64,000 bases of DNA from Bacillus sp. FJAT-52991. GTDB lineage: Bacteria; Bacillota; Bacilli; Bacillales; Domibacillaceae. Below, one piece after another: positions 43,884 through 52,691 of this stretch. A program made the position numbers and the translations under genes. The number at the start of each line of letters is the position of its first letter. Position 1 is the stretch's first letter. A model generated the notes under the pieces. The model was not told where the DNA came from, made no database searches, and saw only the letters and a list, made by a program, of their open reading frames with translations. The stretch is from positions 658,501 through 722,500 of the forward strand of contig NZ_CP147404.1 in NCBI RefSeq assembly GCF_037201805.1. The letters run 5' to 3'.

Positions 43884-43900
43884 ATTAAGGAAATATTACA
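43884..43900 (-). promoter_or_regulatory. WalR-like box upstream of NlpC/P60 copy 1
   Basis: Read leftward TGTAAT, 5 bp, CTTAAT: one good and one imperfect half of the WalR consensus (TGTWAH-N5-TGTWAH). The region 43804-43885 nearby is also duplicated in front of copy 2. Confidence 0.5.
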
Positions 43901-44037
43901 TCGACATCATCTATGTGACATATAGATTGTCGAATTGGAAATGACCATCTATGTACTGGTATAATTAGTACATTGGATTTAGAAGTATAATATGAAATAT
44001 ATGACTATTAAACTATTTGATATAGGCGGTTGATTTA

Positions 44038-44733
44038 GTGAAAAAGTTTGTAATTACATATGAAATTTTTATGATTGTTTTAATCCTTATCTCAGTAGCC
44101 CTTGCTCTCATGGCTGATAAACAATTTGTGGTTTTTCAACAAACTATTTGGCTCATATTTGTAGTGGATTACTTTGTTCGTTTTGCACGAGCAGAAAACA
44201 AGTGGCACTATGTAAAGAAACATCCCTTAGAGTTAGTAGCTATAATCCCTTTCGATTCCCTTTTAAGAGCAGCTAGACTCGTCCGTATATTTAAAGTTCT
44301 TCAATTGCTTGGCATCAGTTCTCGTTATTTAAAACCTTTTTATGCGGTGTTAAAAACGAATGGATTAGACAAAGCTTTCAAGTATAGTGTCGCAATGTTA
44401 TTTGTCATACCAATACCGATTGCTATAGTTGAACCGGCGATTGAAACCTACGCTGAAGCGTTGTGGTGGGGTTTGATTACAATAACTACAGTTGGATATG
44501 GAGATATTGCTCCTGTTACCGTATTAGGTCGATTACTGGCTGCTGTATTACTAATGGTAGGGATTGTGATTATCGGTATATTCACATCTGCAGTTACTAA
44601 TTATTTTAGTAATAAACCTAAAGATTCTCGAGATAAGCAAGTCATGAAAATAATTCAGTCGATTGATGAGATTGAAGACATAACAAAAGAGGATATTGAG
44701 TTGATCCAGTTATTCTTGAAAAGGAAATTATGA
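44038..44733 (+). CDS. Small voltage-gated-type potassium channel
   Basis: The 231-residue protein starts at GTG 44038 (AGGCGG site). It has membrane helices at about 4-24 and 28-45, an S4-like segment with regularly spaced arginines ([13 protein letters not shown], about 77-90), a helix at about 118-135, the selectivity filter TVGYGD near residue 150, and a last helix about 165-188. A short charged C-terminal tail follows. It should conduct K across the cytoplasmic membrane. No regulatory RCK domain is present. It stands between the two NlpC/P60 genes in the opposite direction and has its own terminator. Confidence 0.88.
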   Translation: MKKFVITYEIFMIVLILISVALALMADKQFVVFQQTIWLIFVVDYFVRFARAENKWHYVKKHPLELVAIIPFDSLLRAARLVRIFKVLQLLGISSRYLKPFYAVLKTNGLDKAFKYSVAMLFVIPIPIAIVEPAIETYAEALWWGLITITTVGYGDIAPVTVLGRLLAAVLLMVGIVIIGIFTSAVTNYFSNKPKDSRDKQVMKIIQSIDEIEDITKEDIELIQLFLKRKL

Positions 44734-44744
44734 AGAGAGCCTTT

Positions 44745-44771
44745 TAAGCCTTCAGTTTTGAAGGCTTTTTA
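44745..44771 (+). terminator. Terminator of the potassium channel gene
   Basis: AAGCCTTCA pairs with TGAAGGCTT around a short loop and is followed by a T-run. Confidence 0.88.
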
Positions 44772-44800
44772 TTTTTTTGAGGTGTATCCCCTAGATGGAC

Positions 44801-44836
44801 TAAACAACCCGACTTCCTTTTGGAAGCCGGGTTGTT
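44801..44836 (-). terminator. Terminator of the second NlpC/P60 gene
   Basis: AACAACCCG and CTTCC pair with GGAAG and CGGGTTGTT. It resembles the terminator of copy 1, so it was duplicated together with the gene. Confidence 0.8.
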
Positions 44837-44844
44837 ATCAACTA

Positions 44845-45294
44845 TTAATCTGTTAGGCGTTTAGAGCCTAAATATTTTTTCGACCAGTAAGAGTTGCTTA
44901 CTTTATCAATACGTACACCTTTAGAAGCAGAGTGGATAAACTCGTTATTTCCTAAATAAATACCAACATGGGAAGCACCTTTTTTATATGTACTAAAGAA
45001 AATTAAATCTCCAGGTTCCATTTTTGATTTAGAAACCTTTACGCCTTTTGTATACATTTGAGCAGCTGTACGAGGAAGAGAGACGCCATTTTTCTTATGT
45101 GTGTATTGGATGAAACCAGAGCAATCAAATCCTGCTGGTGTTGTTCCACCCCATTTGTATGGTGTTCCGATATGTTTCTTTGCTTCTGTTATAACATTTT
45201 CTTTTGAATAGGCTGCATCTGCTGATTGTGTTGGTAAAAGTAAACTGATACTTAATAGTAAAGAACTGAATGCTAATGTTAGAAATTTTTTCAC
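44845..45294 (-). CDS. Secreted NlpC/P60 peptidoglycan endopeptidase, copy 2
   Basis: The GTG at 45294 matches the start context of copy 1 (AGGTGAATCAA then GTG) better than the GTG three codons earlier; 149 residues. Signal peptide to about residue 27, then one NlpC/P60 domain with Cys58 in GFDCSGF and the histidines in SHVGIYLG and FIHS. It differs from copy 1 at few positions. It has a perfect WalR box upstream. Confidence 0.92.
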   Translation of the reverse strand: MKKFLTLAFSSLLLSISLLLPTQSADAAYSKENVITEAKKHIGTPYKWGGTTPAGFDCSGFIQYTHKKNGVSLPRTAAQMYTKGVKVSKSKMEPGDLIFFSTYKKGASHVGIYLGNNEFIHSASKGVRIDKVSNSYWSKKYLGSKRLTD

Positions 45295-45429
45295 TTGATT
45301 CACCTTAGTTTCCTTTCCCTTATCGTTTCGTTTATATATTCTGTCTGATTATGTATGTGGTTAATTTTTCTTCTGTAGCTAATATATCAGAAAGTTGTCG
45401 TTTCATAGGTTACAGTTCCTTTAAAAAAT

Positions 45430-45446
45430 ATTACAGGAATATTACA
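45430..45446 (-). promoter_or_regulatory. WalR box upstream of NlpC/P60 copy 2
   Basis: Read leftward TGTAAT-N5-TGTAAT, an exact match to the WalR (YycF) consensus TGTWAH-N5-TGTWAH. WalRK controls wall hydrolases in Bacillus, which fits this gene. Confidence 0.8.
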
Positions 45447-45483
45447 AAGTTGTTATATATCAGTTTTTGTCTGTTTTAAATGA

Positions 45484-45712
45484 TTGGGGATAAAGTGAAA
45501 CTTCAATCAGTGGGGGTTTCCTTCATCCTCACTGATAAAAGAAGAACAAAGGCTAAAGTCGCAACGTCCTGTTGCAACACCTTTGTAACCTGCATCGTGC
45601 AGGCCCGAACGGATCGGGCGTTTACGGGCTGTTGATCCCCCACCTACACGGCTACGCTCCTTCTGCCATGTTGAGGTGGAGGTCTTACAGCCCGTTAATG
45701 CGGGATAAATGA
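45484..45712 (-). repeat. Dispersed palindromic element, long form
   Basis: Read leftward it has the same left end (ATCCCGCATTAACGGGC) and right end (GATTGAAGTTTCACTTTAT) as the element at 20588. It carries about 75 extra bp in the middle, including CTGCACGATGCAG and GTTGCAAC-type small palindromes. It fills the gap between an NlpC gene and the GH31 gene and encodes no supported protein. Confidence 0.75.
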
Positions 45713-45817
45713 AAAAATTTTGTAATAGTTTTGTTATCGATGAAGGGGAAAGTAGGGAGAAAAGGGAACTATATGCATGAAAGAGAAATTGGCATGTGAG
45801 GTAAGGAGGGCTAAGAA

Positions 45818-48115
45818 ATGGAAGATACAAGCTTCGCCATTCATCCTGATCGAGAAAAGGACACGGATGAAGGGAAATTCTATGACATTGGCAATGTGAG
45901 AAAATGGCAGGAAGAAGCGGATGGTGTGCACTTTATTTGTCAGAATGGTTATGTCGTTGTGCAGTTTTATTGTCAAGAGATGATCCGTGTCACAATGAAT
46001 CCAACGGGCGTTCCGATGATGGAGCAAAGCTTTGCGGTCGCCATGAAAAAAGAACAAGTACCATTTGAAGTAAGGGAATCAGCGGATGCGGTGTACATAA
46101 CAGGTGAAAAACTAACGGCAAAAATCACTCTTACACCGTTTCGACTTCTTGTAACAGAGGCAAATGGACGCACGCTCCTTAATGAAGGGGAGCGAGGGAT
46201 GGCAAGTCGTCGCACAGGTGAAGTGATTTGCTTTAAAGACATGGAAGAGGCCGATCATTTTTACGGGTTTGGGGAAAAAACGAGTTTCCTAGATAAGCGT
46301 GGCGAAAAGATGACAATGTGGAATTCCGATGTGTTCGCTCCGCATAATCCAGAAGTGGACGCCCTTTATCAATCGATTCCTTTTTTCGTGACGATTCGAA
46401 ACGGACAAGCCCATGGTGTATTTTTTGATAATACCTTTCAAACGGTGTTTGACTTGAAGCAAGAAGCTCATCGTTATTCGTTTTCAGCTGCTGGAGGCGA
46501 GCTTGATTATTACGTGATCGCTGGCCCTTCTCCAAAAGATGTCGTCAGCCAATATACAAGGTTGACAGGCAAAATGGCATTGCCACCGAAATGGGCACTC
46601 GGTTACCATCAATCGCGCTACAGCTATAAAACGGAAGCTGAAGTTCATGAGCTCGTGCACACTTTTCAAGAAAAGGAGATTCCACTGGATGCTATTTATT
46701 TAGATATTCATTATATGGAAGGCTATCGGGTATTTACATTTAATCGCGACCGTTTTCCGAATCCGGCGAAGCTTATTGACGAGTTAAAAGCAGCGGGCAT
46801 TCATGTTGTGCCGATTGTCGACCCAGGGGTGAAAAGAGACCCAGAATATCCCGTGTATTTAGAAGGGATACAAGCGGGACACTTTTGCCAATATGCAGAA
46901 GGCGATGTGTACTTTGGAGACGTTTGGCCAGGGGAAAGTGCTTTTCCTGATTTCACAAATCAAGATGTGCGTGAGTGGTGGGGGGAGTGGCAAAAATTTT
47001 ACACCGATCTCGGAGTGGAAGGCATTTGGAATGATATGAATGAGCCAGCCGTATTCAATGAAACGAAAACGATGGATTTGGCAGTGTGGCATGACAATGA
47101 TGGCTATCCGAAGACGCATCGTGAGCTTCATAACGTATACGGCTTATTGATGGGGGAAGCGACGTATAGTGGATTGAAAAAATTACTAAACGGAAAACGG
47201 CCATTTGTGTTAACGCGGGCAGGATTTGCTGGTGTGCAGCGGTATGCAACGGTATGGACAGGGGATAATCGCAGTTTCTGGGAGCATTTGCAAATGTCGA
47301 TGCCGATGTGCCTGAATCTTGGGATGTCTGGTGTACCCTTTTCTGGGGCGGACGTTGGCGGGTTTGCTCATGATGCGAATGCTGACTTACTCGTTCGTTG
47401 GACGCAGCTCGGTACTTTTATGCCTTACTTTCGTAACCATTCTAATTTAGATACGGTCCATCAAGAGCCATGGTCCTTTGGGGAAGAAGCAGAAGCTATT
47501 ATCAAAAAATATATTCAGCTTCGCTATCGCTGGTTGCCTCACTTTTACACATTGTTTCATGAGGCAAGCGTCACCGGTGTGCCTGTTATGCGGCCACTTG
47601 TGATGGAATATCCTGAGGATGCTAACACATTTAATTTAGCCGATCAATTTTTAATCGGTGAAAATATTTTAGTTGCTCCGATCACGACACCTACGACATA
47701 TCATCGAGTCGTCTACTTACCAGAAGGAGAATGGATCGATTATTGGACGGATCAACAAATCATTGGAGGCAGGCATATTTTAGTCGCAGCTAAATGGGAT
47801 CAGTTGCCGTTGTTTATTAAAGTGGGAACGATCCTTCCGCAAGCTGAAACATTCAAGCCAGTCGATAACATAAGTATTCATGTATACCCTAGCGACAAAG
47901 TATGCGAATACACATTATACGATGACGACGGTGAGACATTTGCTTATCAGGCAGGTGACTATTTTCAACTACACATTAAAGCATGGAAACAAGATGAAGC
48001 TGTGTACATTGAAACAGAAGAGATACACGGAGCGTTTCAACCTGATTGGAAAGAAGTTTCGATTAACGTGCATGGACCAGTAAACAAAATAGTGATCAAT
48101 GGGAAAGAGCAATAA
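45818..48115 (+). CDS. Glycoside hydrolase family 31 alpha-glucosidase
   Basis: The 765-residue protein has no signal peptide, so it is cytoplasmic. An N-terminal beta-sandwich (about 1-230) is followed by a (beta/alpha)8 barrel with the nucleophile Asp406 in GIWNDMNEPAVF and the acid Asp483 in TGDNRSFWEH, then C-terminal beta domains. IDIHYMEGYRVFT-type substrate loops are present. It hydrolyses alpha-glucosidic (or related alpha-xylosidic) bonds of internalised oligosaccharides. The start has an AAGGAGG site. No sugar transporter is nearby. Its stop codon is only 2 bp before a 41-bp repeat array. Confidence 0.93.
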   Translation: MEDTSFAIHPDREKDTDEGKFYDIGNVRKWQEEADGVHFICQNGYVVVQFYCQEMIRVTMNPTGVPMMEQSFAVAMKKEQVPFEVRESADAVYITGEKLTAKITLTPFRLLVTEANGRTLLNEGERGMASRRTGEVICFKDMEEADHFYGFGEKTSFLDKRGEKMTMWNSDVFAPHNPEVDALYQSIPFFVTIRNGQAHGVFFDNTFQTVFDLKQEAHRYSFSAAGGELDYYVIAGPSPKDVVSQYTRLTGKMALPPKWALGYHQSRYSYKTEAEVHELVHTFQEKEIPLDAIYLDIHYMEGYRVFTFNRDRFPNPAKLIDELKAAGIHVVPIVDPGVKRDPEYPVYLEGIQAGHFCQYAEGDVYFGDVWPGESAFPDFTNQDVREWWGEWQKFYTDLGVEGIWNDMNEPAVFNETKTMDLAVWHDNDGYPKTHRELHNVYGLLMGEATYSGLKKLLNGKRPFVLTRAGFAGVQRYATVWTGDNRSFWEHLQMSMPMCLNLGMSGVPFSGADVGGFAHDANADLLVRWTQLGTFMPYFRNHSNLDTVHQEPWSFGEEAEAIIKKYIQLRYRWLPHFYTLFHEASVTGVPVMRPLVMEYPEDANTFNLADQFLIGENILVAPITTPTTYHRVVYLPEGEWIDYWTDQQIIGGRHILVAAKWDQLPLFIKVGTILPQAETFKPVDNISIHVYPSDKVCEYTLYDDDGETFAYQAGDYFQLHIKAWKQDEAVYIETEEIHGAFQPDWKEVSINVHGPVNKIVINGKEQ

Positions 48116-48116
48116 C

Positions 48117-48467
48117 GTCAAAGAAACAAGCAGAAAGTCGAAGAAAAGCTTACGAAGGTCAAAGAAACAAGCAGAAAGTCAAAGAAAAGCTTATGAAGGT
48201 CGAAGAAACAAGCAGAAAGTCGAAGAAAAGCTTACGAAGGTCAAAGAAGCGAGCAGAAAGTCGAAGAAAAGCTTACGAAGGTCAAAGAAACAAGCAGAAA
48301 GTCAAAGAAAAGCTTACGAAGGTCAAAGAAGCGAGTAGAAAGTCGAAGAAAAGCTTACGAAGGTCAAAGAAACAAGCAGAAAGTCAAAGAAAAGCTTATG
48401 AAGGTCGAAGAAGCGAGTAGAAAGTCGAAGAAAAGCTTACGAAGGTTAAAGAAATGTCCAGAAAGTC
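48117..48467 (+). repeat. 41-bp tandem repeat array B, eight units plus a decayed ninth
   Basis: Units start at 48117, 48158, 48199, 48240, 48281, 48322, 48363 and 48404, each exactly 41 bp. A ninth, degenerate unit begins at 48445 and merges into a terminator. Each unit has a 20-bp half (GT(C)(A/G)AAGAAACAAGCAGAAA type) and a 21-bp half (GTC(A/G)AAGAAAAGCTTACG type). Variants alternate A/G at the fourth base. Because 41 is not a multiple of 3 and the unit has no stop, all three forward frames are open, which explains the overlapping small frames here. Confidence 0.95.
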
Positions 48468-48497
48468 AGTATTCACGGATTTTCTGGACAGACTTTT
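48455..48497. terminator. Terminator at the end of array B
   Basis: TGTCCAGAAA pairs with TTTCTGGACA around a 16-nt loop and is followed by GACTTTTC. One arm is built from the last repeat unit. Genes converge here. Confidence 0.65.
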
Positions 48498-48500
48498 CAC

Positions 48501-50696
48501 TTATTTCTTCACCAATGTTTCTAAAATGGCATCCCCGTTTTTGGACACACGGACGAGGGCGTAATTTTTGTCTTCCCATTTTTGTCCGGTGTTTTCCGGA
48601 ATGAAAAAGTGTTCAATTCCAAGGTCGAGGGTACCGTATTTGCTTTTTCCTTGAAGGGTTACTTTTTCTTCATTTACAACAGCGGGTTGATTGGCGGAAA
48701 CAAAGGTTTTCGGTTTGTAAATCGGCACTTGTTTTCCGTTGACAAGAACGCTGTCAGTCGATTTTTCTAAAATGACATGAACTTTGCCTTCAAGAGGGTC
48801 TTGTTTATCAAAAAATTTAGTATGCATTTCATAATTCAGCTGTACGTAATCTCCTTGTAGTAAAGAGCGAGGATCGAGCGGCTCTAATTTTAAGGCGACA
48901 AGCTGCCCATGTTGGAGAAGCTGTTCTTTTTGCCACGAAGTAAAGCCAATAAAGGCTAACTGTAATACAAAGATGGCGATGACAGGCTTCCAACGCCACT
49001 CTAAAATATTGCGAAATTTCTCAGTATGCTTCCGGCCCCAAATGAGGAAGAGAAGGAAGAAAATCGCACTTAAAATAAATAGAGCGAGCGATTTATGGAG
49101 AAGATCCCATACATATTCGTAATACTTCCAAATGAGAAAGGCGGATAAAGCTACCCAAGTGGACCAGCGATACATTCGCGATTCGATTCTTGGCTGAAAC
49201 AAGTGAATAGAAAGATACGCAATGAACACTAGATGATAAATGACAGCTAATATTATCGAGAGATCATCACTAAACGTTAAATATAGGAAGTGAACGAGCG
49301 ATAAAAGATAACTAAGTAATCCTAAAGGTGTTTTTTTGAATTTGAAAAAGACTGCTGCATTCAAGAGGCCGAGCACGAGCAAGCTCACGTGCAACCATTG
49401 CCAATTCAGACCGTAAGTAGTAATTGTCATGGTGATCGCAACTATTACTCCAACATTCAAAGCAAAGTAATACAACAATGAATCTTTCTTCTGAAATAAA
49501 ACCATCGTCATGACAGCAAAAACGATCACGATCAGCCAAAATGTCCATGTTTCATTCATCATAAAGGCAAACGGGAACAAGAAAATCATTCCGGTCACTT
49601 GCAATGTGAGACGAACGACGATAAACGATGTCTTCTTGACCGCTAGCCCACCACTTATACAAATGATCCCAAGAAACAAGAATCCATACTTCATTTCGTC
49701 CATCAAGCCGAAAGCTAAAAAGATGAATGAACTAAGGGAAGCAAGTGCAACGATTGTTCCTAAAAAGGATAGAATCCCCACAAAAAATTGATACGTGTAG
49801 CGCGACCATTTTTGATCCGTTTCTTCGGCATTCTTCTTTAATTTTTGGAGGAAATAAATACTGAAGGCAAATAGGGCGATTAACAATAAAAAGCCGATAT
49901 AAAATAATGCTTCCCCAAACATAATTAAGAAGATGAAAAACACATTGTAGACGACATAAAATCCAAAGAACAGTAAATGAACGGCCATTTCAACTGGATG
50001 CTGTTTTCGTTCTCGCTCAAACTTCCGCCAAAATAAAATGATTAGGGCAATATACACAACATGAAAAAGTACAAATAGCAGGGAAGTTGAGCGGAATTCA
50101 GTAAATATATCGTAAAGAGAATGTTTATTTAACAAGAAAACCGCACAATACTGGGTGATTATTAACGTGACAAAAGCGAGTTTTTCACGGCCAACTTTTT
50201 TCAATAAAAAGAACAATCCGAGATGCAGGAAGATCAATCCTACATAAATGCCGAGCTCCTCCCAATCGCTATAGTCGAGCCACATACCAGTTGGATGAAT
50301 TTTTTGCCAAATGGTTAACTCAAACAATAGCAAGGAAAGCCAATAAAATGGCTCGTATTTTGTCAAAACAGCCAACGCTAACACAGGAATGAGCCAAATG
50401 AAAAATAATAAGTAGGAATCGGCGTGGGAATTATACATTTGCCCGATGAGTGCCACACTCACGCCAAAAGCAATGGCAGCGGCAAATAGCCACCAGTTGC
50501 TTAAATACTGAAAGGTACGGCTTCGTTTGTACAAGGCGGAAGCTGCGTAGCTGACCACGATTAAGGCCAGGCTTAATACAATTTTCACTGGGCGATCAAG
50601 CATGGGCCAATTCGAAGCAAAAAAGTAAATCACACCAGCTAGGAGAAAAACTAAGCCAAGAAGATAAGGGATGTCTCCACGTTTATTGAAAATCAT
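48501..50696 (-). CDS. Polytopic DUF2157/GDYXXLXY membrane protein
   Basis: The 731-residue protein has about 18-20 membrane helices (about 10-580), with the DUF2157-type start, then DUF4401-like helices and a C-terminal extracytoplasmic domain carrying the GDYVQLNY motif near residue 625. The function of this family is unknown. The start has an AGGAGG site. Monocistronic, facing array B. Confidence 0.85.
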   Translation of the reverse strand: MIFNKRGDIPYLLGLVFLLAGVIYFFASNWPMLDRPVKIVLSLALIVVSYAASALYKRSRTFQYLSNWWLFAAAIAFGVSVALIGQMYNSHADSYLLFFIWLIPVLALAVLTKYEPFYWLSLLLFELTIWQKIHPTGMWLDYSDWEELGIYVGLIFLHLGLFFLLKKVGREKLAFVTLIITQYCAVFLLNKHSLYDIFTEFRSTSLLFVLFHVVYIALIILFWRKFERERKQHPVEMAVHLLFFGFYVVYNVFFIFLIMFGEALFYIGFLLLIALFAFSIYFLQKLKKNAEETDQKWSRYTYQFFVGILSFLGTIVALASLSSFIFLAFGLMDEMKYGFLFLGIICISGGLAVKKTSFIVVRLTLQVTGMIFLFPFAFMMNETWTFWLIVIVFAVMTMVLFQKKDSLLYYFALNVGVIVAITMTITTYGLNWQWLHVSLLVLGLLNAAVFFKFKKTPLGLLSYLLSLVHFLYLTFSDDLSIILAVIYHLVFIAYLSIHLFQPRIESRMYRWSTWVALSAFLIWKYYEYVWDLLHKSLALFILSAIFFLLFLIWGRKHTEKFRNILEWRWKPVIAIFVLQLAFIGFTSWQKEQLLQHGQLVALKLEPLDPRSLLQGDYVQLNYEMHTKFFDKQDPLEGKVHVILEKSTDSVLVNGKQVPIYKPKTFVSANQPAVVNEEKVTLQGKSKYGTLDLGIEHFFIPENTGQKWEDKNYALVRVSKNGDAILETLVKK

Positions 50697-50883
50697 AAAA
50701 ATAACCTCCTCTCTACCTTTACTATAATAGAAAACAATCTATAAGTGGAATTTATTTTGAGGACGCCTTTTCCCTCTTAAATATTTTATTCCTGTGGGTG
50801 TTTATTCTTGCCAGTTCGTAAAAAAGTTTGCGGTGTTGTCATGACTTCTTTATGTTGTGGGCAGCAGTGGATTCTAAAAAAAT

Positions 50884-50916
50884 ATCCGGTGGGAGAATAT
50901 TTGGCTCCCACCGGAT
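50884..50916 (-). terminator. Terminator of the DASS carrier gene
   Basis: ATCCGGTGGGAG pairs with CTCCCACCGGAT around a 9-nt loop and is followed by a T-run when read leftward. Confidence 0.88.
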
Positions 50917-50932
50917 GTGAAAAGATGATTTA

Positions 50933-50958
50933 TCCCGCATTAACGGGCTGTAAGACCC
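50933..50958 (+). repeat. Left-end fragment of the dispersed palindromic element
   Basis: TTTATCCCGCATTAACGGGC and a few following bases match the left ends of the elements at 20588 and 45712. The match stops just before the carrier gene's stop codon, so only a remnant is left. Confidence 0.7.
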
Positions 50959-50966
50959 TCACGGAT

Positions 50967-52439
50967 TTATAGTAATCCAATCCATTTCCAATACGTCATA
51001 CTAAACAACATAACGAGTAAGTATGCGGCAATTGTGAGCGGAATTCCCGCTTTTAAAAAGTCTTTCACTGTAAATGTTCCTGTTCCGTAAGCTAGCATAT
51101 TTTGCGGAGCGCTCACAGGCAGCAAGAAACCGAAACTAATGACAAATTGTTGAATTAAAACAAACCCAGCTTCATTCACATCGACATTTAATGTAGTAAC
51201 GAGAGTGATGACGATCGGTATTAACGCTGAAGCCAAGCTGGTGGCACTGGCAAAGCCAAGATGAATCAAAATATTGAACAAAGTTAAGATGGCGATGATA
51301 CTTAATAATGGCATCGAATCTAGACCAAGTGCACTAAACACCTTACTAGAAAGCCAAGCTGCACCTTCTGTTTCTAGCAATACTCCACCGAGTGAGATTC
51401 CAACGGCAAAGACAATGATTGTTCCCCATGGAATTTGTTTTTCAACTGTTTTCCAATCGAATACACCAATTTTCGGTGTAAGTAAAATCGCAACGGCAAT
51501 TAATGTTACTGTTGATGTATCAAAAGGATGAAGGATTTCCTCTGTCGACCATAAAAATAACAAGGCGATTGAAATGAAAATCAATCTTTTTTCGGGAGCT
51601 GTCAATGGACCTAGCTCTTGCAGCTGCCTTTTTACAAGGATATCTCCATTCGTAATTTCACTCGTTTCTGGACGAATAACACGAATCATAATAAAGAACA
51701 GAAGAATCGACATAATGATGGACCATGGACCTGCGTACAGTAGCCATTCACTCCAAGAAACCGATTCGCCAAATGCTTTTTCCATAAACTCTAGCCCAAT
51801 CATGTTTTGAGCTGCAGCCGTTTTAATACCTACATTCCAAATGGAAACGGCTTGCACAGAGGTAATCACAAGTAAAGCAGCAAGACGACTTTCTTTTGCT
51901 AGACCAAATGCTGCAACCATTCCAAGTAAAATTGGGATGACCGCTCCGGCACGAGCTGTGGCACTCGGCACGAAGAAAGCAAGGACAATACTGACTAAAA
52001 TGGCACCGATCACAATATTATTCGTTTTCGGGCCCACTTTGGATAAAATGAATAAAGCCAATCGTTTATGAAAGTTTGTTGCTTGCATCGCTGCAGCTAA
52101 AAACAAGGCTCCCGCTACAAGCGCCACTGCAGAAGAACTAAATCCAGATAAAGCTAGTTTTAACGCATTTCCTGTTCCAAGCGGAGTAGAAGGATCTTCT
52201 ATACTTGGAGCCAATCCGAGTAAAACTGAAATTAATCCAATAATCATAAAGGCACTCACTGGGTACGAAACAGCTTCCGTCACCCAAAGAATGACGGCAA
52301 AAGCGAGGATCGCAAGTGCTCTTTGTCCAGACTCAGGTAAGTCGGCAGGTGTTGGCAATAATAAAATCGTGATTAGAGCGAGAAAAGCGAGACAAAGCCA
52401 AAGCCAATTCAAGTTCTTCTTATCGACTGAAGTTTTCAT
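50967..52439 (-). CDS. Divalent anion:sodium symporter (DASS/SLC13 family)
   Basis: From the ATG with a GGAGG site at 52439 the protein has 490 residues and about 12-13 membrane helices. Typical family segments are GALFLAAAMQATNFHKRLAL, FVPSATARAGAVIPILLGM, and PVSAPQNMLAYGTG in the second half, the region that binds substrate and sodium in SdcS-like carriers. Likely substrates are C4-dicarboxylates, tricarboxylates or sulfate; I cannot tell which. Monocistronic. Confidence 0.85.
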   Translation of the reverse strand: MKTSVDKKNLNWLWLCLAFLALITILLLPTPADLPESGQRALAILAFAVILWVTEAVSYPVSAFMIIGLISVLLGLAPSIEDPSTPLGTGNALKLALSGFSSSAVALVAGALFLAAAMQATNFHKRLALFILSKVGPKTNNIVIGAILVSIVLAFFVPSATARAGAVIPILLGMVAAFGLAKESRLAALLVITSVQAVSIWNVGIKTAAAQNMIGLEFMEKAFGESVSWSEWLLYAGPWSIIMSILLFFIMIRVIRPETSEITNGDILVKRQLQELGPLTAPEKRLIFISIALLFLWSTEEILHPFDTSTVTLIAVAILLTPKIGVFDWKTVEKQIPWGTIIVFAVGISLGGVLLETEGAAWLSSKVFSALGLDSMPLLSIIAILTLFNILIHLGFASATSLASALIPIVITLVTTLNVDVNEAGFVLIQQFVISFGFLLPVSAPQNMLAYGTGTFTVKDFLKAGIPLTIAAYLLVMLFSMTYWKWIGLL

Positions 52440-52649
52440 GATGTTTCCTCCTCCTAAGTATGTATTCACTTCTTTTATAAACGTAAATGATGAAGAAAAA
52501 ACTATTTTAGAAAAATATTCACCGATTCTTTACAAAGAAGCAAATAATTTTTGACATATGTTTAGTAAGGGTTGATTTTCGGGATCTTTTATAGGAGGAA
52601 AAGATTATATGTTTGAGTCTTGTACTAGCAAAAGAGTCCTAGATCATAA

Positions 52650-52685
52650 AAAAATAACGTTCGAGAAAATTCGAACGTTATTTTC
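52650..52685. terminator. Bidirectional terminator next to the MFS gene
   Basis: AAAATAACGTTCGA pairs with TCGAACGTTATTTT, with A- and T-runs on both sides; it ends the leftward MFS transcript. Confidence 0.9.
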
Positions 52686-52691
52686 ATCAAA

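Noticed and set aside
48117-48467. CRISPR array
   Set aside because: The repeats are contiguous and there are no unique spacers; period is 41 bp throughout and no cas gene is in the window.
48099-48604. Overlapping small Lys/Arg/Ser-rich reading frames across array B
   Set aside because: They arise because the 41-bp unit has no stop in any forward frame. None has a ribosome site and arrays A and C do not keep a frame.
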